Both the position numbers and the translations under genes were made by a program. Shown in pieces: positions 55,204 through 64,000 of a stretch of DNA of 64,000 bases. The DNA comes from Phreatobacter oligotrophus (GTDB lineage: Bacteria > Pseudomonadota > Alphaproteobacteria > Rhizobiales > Phreatobacteraceae), in NCBI RefSeq assembly GCF_003046185.1, contig NZ_PZZL01000002.1, positions 248,001-312,000 of the forward strand, written 5' to 3'. Within the stretch, counting starts at the first letter, position 1, and every line of letters starts with the position of its first letter. The notes beneath the pieces are model-generated. The model did not search any database, was not told where the DNA came from, and saw only the letters and a list, made by a program, of their open reading frames with translations.

Positions 55204-56091
55204 ATGTCCATTCTGATCACCAAGAAGACCAAGGTCATCACCCAGGGCTTCACCGGCAAGAACGGCACCTTCCATTCCGAGCAGGCACTGGCCTACGGGA
55301 CGAAGGTCGTCGGCGGCACGTCGCCCGGCAAGGGCGGTTCGACCCACCTGGGCCTGCCGGTCTTCGACACCGTCGCCGAGGCCCGCGAGAAGACCGGCGC
55401 CGACGCTTCGGTCATCTACGTTCCCCCGCCGGGCGCGGCCGACGCCATCTGCGAGGCCATCGACGCTGAGATCCCGCTCATCGTCTGCATCACCGAGGGC
55501 ATCCCGGTGCAGGACATGATCCGCGTGAAGCGCTCGCTCGAGGGCTCGAAGTCGCGCCTCATCGGCCCGAACTGCCCGGGCGTGGTGACCGCCGGCGAGA
55601 GCAAGATCGGCATCATGCCGGCCAACATCTTCAAGAAGGGCAATGTCGGCATCGTCTCGCGCTCCGGCACGCTGACCTATGAAGCGGTGTTCCAGACCTC
55701 GCAGGAGGGCCTCGGCCAGACGACCGCCGTCGGCATCGGCGGCGACCCGGTCAAGGGCACCGAGTACATCGACATGCTGGAGATGTTCCTCGCCGACCCG
55801 AAGACCGAGTCGATCATCATGATCGGCGAGATCGGCGGCTCGGCCGAGGAAGAGGCTGCCCAGTTCATCAAGGACGAGGCCAAGCGCGGCCGGAAGAAGC
55901 CGATGGTCGGCTTCATCGCCGGCCGCACGGCGCCTCCGGGCCGCCGCATGGGCCATGCCGGCGCGATCATCTCGGGCGGCAAGGGCGGCGCCGAGGACAA
56001 GATCGCCGCCATGGAGGCCGCGGGCATCCGCGTGTCGCCGTCGCCGGCCCGCCTCGGCAAGACGCTGGTCGACGTTCTCAAGAAGCGTTGA
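55204..56091 (+). CDS. sucD: Succinyl-CoA synthetase alpha subunit
   Basis: Binds CoA and carries the phospho-His. 295 residues, normal length: CoA-binding Rossmann [35 protein letters not shown], and the active-site His in [16 protein letters not shown]. It pairs with SucC. The preceding 211-bp gap is exceptional for the normally adjacent sucCD and holds GC-rich inverted repeats; the translation start has GGAG upstream. Confidence 0.98.
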   Translation: MSILITKKTKVITQGFTGKNGTFHSEQALAYGTKVVGGTSPGKGGSTHLGLPVFDTVAEAREKTGADASVIYVPPPGAADAICEAIDAEIPLIVCITEGIPVQDMIRVKRSLEGSKSRLIGPNCPGVVTAGESKIGIMPANIFKKGNVGIVSRSGTLTYEAVFQTSQEGLGQTTAVGIGGDPVKGTEYIDMLEMFLADPKTESIIMIGEIGGSAEEEAAQFIKDEAKRGRKKPMVGFIAGRTAPPGRRMGHAGAIISGGKGGAEDKIAAMEAAGIRVSPSPARLGKTLVDVLKKR

Positions 56092-56218
56092 TCCGACCGA
56101 TTCCGGAAATCGGCCCGATCAGGGCCGATTTCCGCCACCGACCCGGCGTCCAGTGACGCCCCGCATGACAGCGCGGACCCGGATCGCATCGGCGATCCCG
56201 AAGCTGCAGGAACCGACC

Positions 56219-59179
<2,961 letters not shown>

Positions 59180-59252
59180 CGGGCCGGCCCGCGCCGCGGG
59201 CCGGTTCTCCATCCGCTTTCAAGAGACGAGAGGCCCGCAAGGGACTGACATC

Positions 59253-60488
59253 ATGGCCACCGAAATCCGCGTTCCGACGCTCGGCGAATCCGTTTCCGAG
59301 GCGACCGTCGCCAAGTGGTTCAAGAAGCCCGGCGAGGCGGTGAAGCAGGACGAGCCGCTGGTGGAGCTGGAGACCGACAAGGTCACGCTCGAGGTCAACG
59401 CGCCCGCCTCCGGCACGCTCGCTGAGATCATCGCCGATTCCGGCACGACGGTGGGCGTCGCCGCCCTGCTCGGCCAGATCACCGAAGGCGGCGCCGCCGC
59501 TGCTGCCCCGGCCAAGTCCGAGGCGCCCAAGGCTGCGGCCCCGGCCCCGGCCCCGGCTCCGGCGCCGGCCGCTGCCGCTCCGGCCAAGGCGGCGTCCGCC
59601 GACAATGGCCCGGCAGTCGCCCGCATCGCTGCCGAGACCGGCGTCAATCCGGCTGCCGTCGCCGGCACCGGCAAGGATGGCCGCGTGACCAAGGGCGACA
59701 TGCTCGCCGCCGTCGCCACCGGCGTGAGCGCCCCGGCGCCCGCCCCGGTCGTCGCCGCCCCGCGCCCGGCCTCCCAGCCGGTGGATGCGGCGCGCGAGGA
59801 GCGCGTGCGCATGACCAAGCTGCGCCAGACCATCGCCCGCCGCCTCAAGGAGGCGCAGAACACCGCCGCCATGCTGACGACCTTCAACGAGGTCGACATG
59901 ACCGCGGTCATGACGCTGCGCAACCAGTACAAGGACATCTTCGAGAAGAAGCACGGCGTGAAGCTCGGCTTCATGGGCTTCTTCGTGCGGGCCTGCGTCC
60001 AGGCGCTGAAGGACATCCCGGCGGTCAATGCCGAGATCGACGGCACCGACCTCATCTACAAGAACTTCTGCCATGTCGGCGTCGCCGTCGGCACGGACAA
60101 GGGCCTCGTCGTGCCGGTGGTGCGTGACGCGGACCGCATGGGCATCGCCGAGATCGAGAAGACCATCGCCGATTTCGGCAAGCGCGCCCGCGACGGCAAG
60201 CTCTCCATCGAGGAGATGCAGGGCGGCACCTTCACCATCTCGAACGGTGGCGTCTACGGCTCGCTGATGTCGACGCCGATCCTCAACGCGCCGCAGTCTG
60301 GCATCCTCGGCATGCACAAGATCCAGGACCGCCCGATGGTCATCGGCGGCAAGATCGAGATCCGCCCGATGATGTATCTGGCGCTCTCCTACGACCACCG
60401 GATCGTCGACGGCAAGGAAGCCGTGACCTTCCTGGTGCGCGTCAAGGAGAGCCTCGAGGATCCGGCCCGCCTGGTCATGGACCTCTGA
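59253..60488 (+). CDS. sucB: 2-oxoglutarate dehydrogenase E2, dihydrolipoyl succinyltransferase
   Basis: The core acyltransferase of the OGDH complex. 411 residues: lipoyl domain (about 1-77) with the lipoylated Lys in [11 protein letters not shown], an Ala/Pro-rich flexible linker, the E1/E3-binding domain (about 120-155, [20 protein letters not shown]), a second linker and the catalytic domain with the His-Asp motif [13 protein letters not shown]. It is a single-lipoyl form. Linker composition resembles the SucC tail, although shorter and less basic. Confidence 0.98.
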   Translation: MATEIRVPTLGESVSEATVAKWFKKPGEAVKQDEPLVELETDKVTLEVNAPASGTLAEIIADSGTTVGVAALLGQITEGGAAAAAPAKSEAPKAAAPAPAPAPAPAAAAPAKAASADNGPAVARIAAETGVNPAAVAGTGKDGRVTKGDMLAAVATGVSAPAPAPVVAAPRPASQPVDAAREERVRMTKLRQTIARRLKEAQNTAAMLTTFNEVDMTAVMTLRNQYKDIFEKKHGVKLGFMGFFVRACVQALKDIPAVNAEIDGTDLIYKNFCHVGVAVGTDKGLVVPVVRDADRMGIAEIEKTIADFGKRARDGKLSIEEMQGGTFTISNGGVYGSLMSTPILNAPQSGILGMHKIQDRPMVIGGKIEIRPMMYLALSYDHRIVDGKEAVTFLVRVKESLEDPARLVMDL

Positions 60489-60554
60489 GGTCCGTGACGC
60501 TCTGAGGCTATTCGGGCCGCCGGTCGCCGGCGGCCGCCGCGGCGGGAGAAGCGC

Positions 60555-61301
60555 ATGTCGAAGGGCGTCGTCATCGTCACCGGCTCGAGCCGCGGCATCG
60601 GGCGCGCCTGCGCCCTGCTCGCCGCCGAGCGCGGCTACGACGTGGTGGTCAACTACACCGCCAATGCAGCCGCCGCGCAGGAGGTCGTCGCCGGGATCAA
60701 TGCCCGCGGCGCCCAGGCCATCGCGGTGAAGGGCGACATCGCCGAGGAGGCCGACATTCTCGGCCTCTTCGCCGCCGCCGACCGCCTTGGCCCCCTCGTC
60801 GGCCTCATCAACAATGCCGGCGTGGTCTCGCTCTCCGGCCGCGTCGAGACCTACACGGCCGACCGCCTCCACCGCCTTCTCAACATCAACGTGGTCGGCA
60901 CCATCCTGTGCTCGCGCGAGGCGGTGAAGCGCATGTCGACCAAGCATGGCGGCAAGGGCGGCGCGATCGTGAACATCTCGTCGGTCGCCGCCGTGCTCGG
61001 CAGCCCCAACGAATATGTCGACTATGCCGCCTCCAAGGGCGCGGTAGACAGCTTCACCGTCGGGCTGGCCAAGGAGGTCGCGACCGAGGGCATCCGCGTC
61101 AACGCGGTGCGCCCCGGCATGATCACCACCGACATTCACGAGGCGAGCGGCGATCCCGGCCGCGTCGAGCGCATCCGTCCCACCATCCCGATGCAGCGGA
61201 TCGGCGAGCCGCACGAGATCGCGACCGCCGCGCTCTGGCTCCTCTCGGAGGAAGCCTCCTACTGCACCGGTACCTTCATCACCATATCAGGCGGGCGCTG
61301 A
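60555..61301 (+). CDS. SDR family NAD(P)-dependent oxidoreductase
   Basis: 248-residue classical SDR: TGSSRGIGRACALLAAERG (cofactor), INNAG, Ser in NISSVAAVLGSPN, YxxxK in DYAASKGAVDSF and PGMITTDIHEASGDP. It resembles 3-ketoacyl-ACP reductase-like/glucose dehydrogenase-like enzymes; the substrate is unknown. It lies between sucB and lpdA in the OGDH operon, a placement I recall in other Hyphomicrobiales. All catalytic residues are intact, unlike the SDR at 7493. Confidence 0.92.
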   Translation: MSKGVVIVTGSSRGIGRACALLAAERGYDVVVNYTANAAAAQEVVAGINARGAQAIAVKGDIAEEADILGLFAAADRLGPLVGLINNAGVVSLSGRVETYTADRLHRLLNINVVGTILCSREAVKRMSTKHGGKGGAIVNISSVAAVLGSPNEYVDYAASKGAVDSFTVGLAKEVATEGIRVNAVRPGMITTDIHEASGDPGRVERIRPTIPMQRIGEPHEIATAALWLLSEEASYCTGTFITISGGR

Positions 61302-61331
61302 CGCGCCGGCCCCTCCCCCTCGGAGACTGAC

Positions 61332-62729
61332 ATGTCCTACGATCTCATCGTCATCGGCACCGGCCCTGGCGGCTATGTCTGCGCCATCCGCGCCGCCCAG
61401 CTCGGCCTCAAGGTGGCCGTGGTCGAGAAGCGCAAGACCCATGGCGGGACCTGCCTGAACGTCGGCTGCATCCCCTCCAAGGCGCTGCTGCACGCCTCCG
61501 AGCTGTTCGACGAGGCGGGCCATGGCTTCAAGGCGCTCGGCATCGACGTGCCGGCGCCGAAGCTCAACCTCAAGCAGATGATGGTGCACAAGCAGGAGAC
61601 CATCGACGCCAATGTCGGCGGCGTCGCCTTCCTGCTGAAGAAGCACAAGGTCGATCAGCATTTCGGCACCGGAACGATCACCGCGCCGGGCAAGGTCTTG
61701 GTCGCGGCCGATGACGGCAAGGTCACGGAGATCGAGGGCAAGTCCATCGTCATCGCCACCGGCTCGGACGTCGCCCAGCTGCCGGGCGTCGCCATCGACG
61801 AGAAGCAGATCGTCTCCTCCACCGGCGCGCTCGAGCTCGCCAAGGTGCCGTCCAAGCTCGTGGTGATCGGCGCCGGCGTCATCGGCCTCGAGCTCGGCTC
61901 GGTCTGGCGCCGCCTCGGCGCCGAGGTCCATGTCATCGAGTATCTCGACCGCATCCTCCCGGGCATGGATGCCGAGGTCGCCAAGCAGTTCCACCGCATC
62001 CTCGGCAAGCAGGGCTTCACCTTCCAGCTCGGCTCCAAGGTGACCGGCGCCAAGGCCTCGAAGAAGGGCGTCAGCCTGACCGTCGAGCCGGCGGCTGGCG
62101 GCGCGGCTGAGACGATCGAGGCCGAGGTGGTGCTGGTCGCCATCGGCCGCCGCCCCTACACGGACGGGCTCGGCCTCGAGGCGGTCGGCGTCGCCACCGA
62201 GCGTGGCCGTGTGATCATCGACGACCACTTCAAGACCAACGTGCCCGGCATCTATGCCATCGGTGACGTGGTGCGCGGTCCGATGCTCGCCCACAAGGCG
62301 GAGGATGAGGGCGTCGCCGTTGCCGAGATCATCGCCGGCAAGGCCGGCCACGTGAACTACAACTGCATTCCCGGCGTGGTCTACACCTATCCGGAGGTCG
62401 CGACGGTCGGGAAGAGCGAAGAGGACCTCAAGGCCGCCGGCATCGCCTACAATGTCGGCAAGTTCCCCTTCACCGCCAATGGCCGCGCCCGCGCCAATCG
62501 CGCCACGGACGGCTTCGTGAAGGTGCTGGCGGATGCCGCCACCGACAAGGTGCTCGGCGTCCATATCGTCGGCGCCGGCGCTGGCGAGATGATCCACGAG
62601 GCCGTGGTGCTCATGGAATTCGGCGGTTCGTCCGAGGACCTCGCCCGCTCCACCCACGCCCATCCGACCATGTCGGAGGCGGTGAAGGAGGCGGCCCTCG
62701 CCGTCGACAAGCGCGCCATCCACATGTGA
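61332..62729 (+). CDS. lpdA: Dihydrolipoyl dehydrogenase
   Basis: The E3 component, which reoxidises dihydrolipoyl groups of OGDH with NAD+. 465 residues. FAD motif [20 protein letters not shown], redox-active disulfide [16 protein letters not shown] motif [39 protein letters not shown] and the C-terminal His-Glu dyad in [13 protein letters not shown]. It completes the mdh-suc-lpd block and is followed by a terminator. Confidence 0.98.
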   Translation: MSYDLIVIGTGPGGYVCAIRAAQLGLKVAVVEKRKTHGGTCLNVGCIPSKALLHASELFDEAGHGFKALGIDVPAPKLNLKQMMVHKQETIDANVGGVAFLLKKHKVDQHFGTGTITAPGKVLVAADDGKVTEIEGKSIVIATGSDVAQLPGVAIDEKQIVSSTGALELAKVPSKLVVIGAGVIGLELGSVWRRLGAEVHVIEYLDRILPGMDAEVAKQFHRILGKQGFTFQLGSKVTGAKASKKGVSLTVEPAAGGAAETIEAEVVLVAIGRRPYTDGLGLEAVGVATERGRVIIDDHFKTNVPGIYAIGDVVRGPMLAHKAEDEGVAVAEIIAGKAGHVNYNCIPGVVYTYPEVATVGKSEEDLKAAGIAYNVGKFPFTANGRARANRATDGFVKVLADAATDKVLGVHIVGAGAGEMIHEAVVLMEFGGSSEDLARSTHAHPTMSEAVKEAALAVDKRAIHM

Positions 62730-62767
62730 GGCCGAGGGCGCACCCGCCCTCCCCTGCCCTGCCTTCG

Positions 62768-62793
62768 AACCCCGGCCTCGTGCCGGGGTTTTT
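62768..62793 (+). terminator. Rho-independent terminator of the TCA operon
   Basis: Perfect 9-bp stem AACCCCGGC/GCCGGGGTT with a 5-nt loop, followed by TTTC, 39 nt past the lpdA stop. Confidence 0.85.
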
Positions 62794-62898
62794 CATTGGT
62801 GTCACCGCGGGGCGTGAACCGTTTCCGTTGTCACAGCGACCCATGGACATGGAAAGCGACCGCAGGCCGCGGCGCTCCACCACCAGGAGGAAATCACC

Positions 62899-63186
62899 AT
62901 GTCCATCACCTTCCGCAAGCTTGCCGCCGCTGGCGGCCTCGCCCTCGCCCTCTCCGGCGCCTTCACCGGCTTCGCCCAGGCCCAGTCCGCCGGTGGCGGC
63001 GGCGGTGGCAGCGGTGGCGGCGGTGGCGCCGGCGGTATCGCCGAGGCTGTCATCACCCATGCGATCGCTGTGCCGAACCCGACGCCGCCGCGCCGCGGCC
63101 GGGGCGGTGCGGGCGAAGCGGGCGCGCCCGGCGCCTGCCAGTACTCGGCTCTCTACGGCATGGTGGTCTGCGACCGTCGCCGCTGA
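62899..63186 (+). CDS. Small Gly-rich secreted hypothetical protein
   Basis: 95 residues. A signal peptide of about 28 residues (KLAAAGGLALALSGAFTGFA, ending AQAQ) precedes a Gly-rich stretch (about 31-46) and a short tail with two Cys (GACQYSALYGMVVCDRRR) that could form a disulfide. AGGAGGAAA lies 6 nt upstream of the ATG. It is monocistronic between two terminators. No family was recognised. Confidence 0.7.
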   Translation: MSITFRKLAAAGGLALALSGAFTGFAQAQSAGGGGGGSGGGGGAGGIAEAVITHAIAVPNPTPPRRGRGGAGEAGAPGACQYSALYGMVVCDRRR

Positions 63187-63214
63187 GCCGATCGCCACTC
63201 CCACCCAACGCAAG

Positions 63215-63245
63215 ACCGGCGGAGCCCCAGGGCTCCGCCGGTTTT
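63215..63245. terminator. Strong terminator hairpin
   Basis: Perfect 12-bp stem ACCGGCGGAGCC/GGCTCCGCCGGT with a CCAG loop, followed by TTTTC on the plus strand. It ends the small secreted protein gene and lies 35 nt from the stop of the convergent subtilase gene, so it may serve both. Confidence 0.85.
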
Positions 63246-63279
63246 CGTGTGTTCGGCCTGCAAGGAAGGCGAACGCGGC

Positions 63280-64000
63280 TCAGTCGGTGGTGACCTTGCC
63301 CGGCTTGCCCGGCGCGACGGTCGCCTGGCGCGGAGCGGCCCCCGGTTCCGTCGCCGGCGGAGCCTCGGCCGTGGCGCCCGGGACCACCGGAGCGTCGGGG
63401 GCCGGCGTGACCGGCGGCGCTGCCACCATCGGAGCCGAGGAGGCGTCCGGGCGGACGGCCGCGTTCAGGGCGGGGACAGGATCGGCAAGGCCGGCGCCGA
63501 GCTGCGGATCGGCCGCCGCGCCGCGGCGCGCGGTCTCTCGGAGGATCTGGCGCAGCTGCGCCGGGTCGATGTCGGGCTGGCGCTCAATGAGCAGCGCCGC
63601 GATGCCGCTCACATGGGCGGCGGCGACGGAGGTGCCCGACGACATCTGGTAGCCGCCGCGGGGCGCCGGCAGGATGATGTCGACGCCGGGGGCGGCGACC
63701 GTCACATGGCCGCCGCGGGACGCCGCCTGGAAGAGCTGGCCCGCCTGGTCGGTGGCCGTGACGGCGATGACGTCCGGGTCGGCGGCGGGATAGGAGATCG
63801 GCGCGCCGGGGCCCTCGTTGCCCATGGCCGCGACCATGGCGATGCGGCGCGAGGCCGCCACCTGGATGGCGCGGGTCATCATCGGATCGCGCGGGCCGGC
63901 AAAGCTCATGTTGATGACGCGGGCACCCTCGCGGATCGACCAGTCCATGGCCTTGAGGATGTGGAAGCTGGTGCCCGAGGCCCCCGTGCTCTGGCCGGGG
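63280..64000 (-). CDS. S8 family serine peptidase (subtilase), N-terminus beyond window
   Basis: C-terminal part of a subtilisin-like protease, 239 codons visible. Present are the oxyanion Asn in MVAAMGNEGPGAP and the catalytic Ser in SSGTSVAAAHVSGIAALL; the catalytic Asp and His must lie upstream, outside the window. After the domain comes a Pro/Ala-rich tail of about 60 residues. The reading frame is open to the window end. It is probably an exported protease, but the signal is not visible. Confidence 0.92.
   Translation of the reverse strand, partial: PGQSTGASGTSFHILKAMDWSIREGARVINMSFAGPRDPMMTRAIQVAASRRIAMVAAMGNEGPGAPISYPAADPDVIAVTATDQAGQLFQAASRGGHVTVAAPGVDIILPAPRGGYQMSSGTSVAAAHVSGIAALLIERQPDIDPAQLRQILRETARRGAAADPQLGAGLADPVPALNAAVRPDASSAPMVAAPPVTPAPDAPVVPGATAEAPPATEPGAAPRQATVAPGKPGKVTTD

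Overview
The window is a GC-rich, densely packed chromosomal segment of an alphaproteobacterium, most likely order Hyphomicrobiales (Rhizobiales). Evidence: the gene order zapE / mdh-sucC-sucD-sucA-sucB-SDR-lpdA, a 6S RNA upstream of 5-formyltetrahydrofolate cyclo-ligase, a divergent Lrp-type acdR / ACC deaminase pair, alphaproteobacterial families (DUF1194, DUF2336-PilZ, TIGR02301), and intergenic palindromes of alphaproteobacterial style. The genus cannot be fixed from the sequence alone. No rRNA, tRNA, CRISPR array, prophage or classical IS element was seen.

Layout. 1-5.3 kb: a truncated chemoreceptor, an AT-rich gap with a possible small RNA gene, an MHS-type MFS symporter, a small secreted protein, xseB and an HDAC-like deacetylase. 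5.5-10.1 kb: a DUF1194 VWA-like protein, a VOC protein, an atypical SDR, a GIY-YIG nuclease bracketed by inverted repeats, and a pirin. 10.3-15.4 kb: dxs-tlyA-RNA m5U methyltransferase in overlapping order, then an AAA ATPase. 15.4-19.1 kb: Sua5, an acyl-CoA dehydrogenase and a crotonase. 19.4-26.0 kb: an HTH-RibB-RibA-like fusion, aroC, a PIN/RHH toxin-antitoxin pair, acdR-acdS, a YmdB phosphoesterase and 5-FCL, followed by the 6S RNA. 26.8-35.3 kb: an FAD-linked oxidase, a six-TM chemoreceptor, an SRAP protein, NUDIX, several small conserved unknowns, a DUF2336-PilZ protein and a methyltransferase. 35.3-44.8 kb: dihydroorotase, YgfZ, priA, bfd-bfr with iron-box-like sites, xerC, and surface-sugar enzymes (FkbM, GT25). 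44.9-47.5 kb: sdhCDA without sdhB. 47.7-62.7 kb: zapE, an Nramp-like transporter, TetR, a Tat-exported carbonic anhydrase and the TCA-cycle operon. 62.9-64 kb: a small Gly-rich secreted protein and the C-terminal part of a subtilase.

The genes fit central metabolism: the TCA block supplies malate dehydrogenase, succinyl-CoA synthetase and the complete 2-oxoglutarate dehydrogenase complex (E1, E2, E3), with succinate dehydrogenase nearby on the other strand. The most unusual item is SucC: a complete ATP-grasp beta subunit of about 398 residues runs in frame into about 213 residues made almost only of Ala, Lys and Pro, like histone H1/AlgP/PhaF tails. Other items for follow-up are the Cro-type HTH fused to RibB with tandem operator-like palindromes at its own promoter, three about 150-bp MITE-like elements with 30-38-bp terminal inverted repeats, and the repeat-bracketed GIY-YIG gene.
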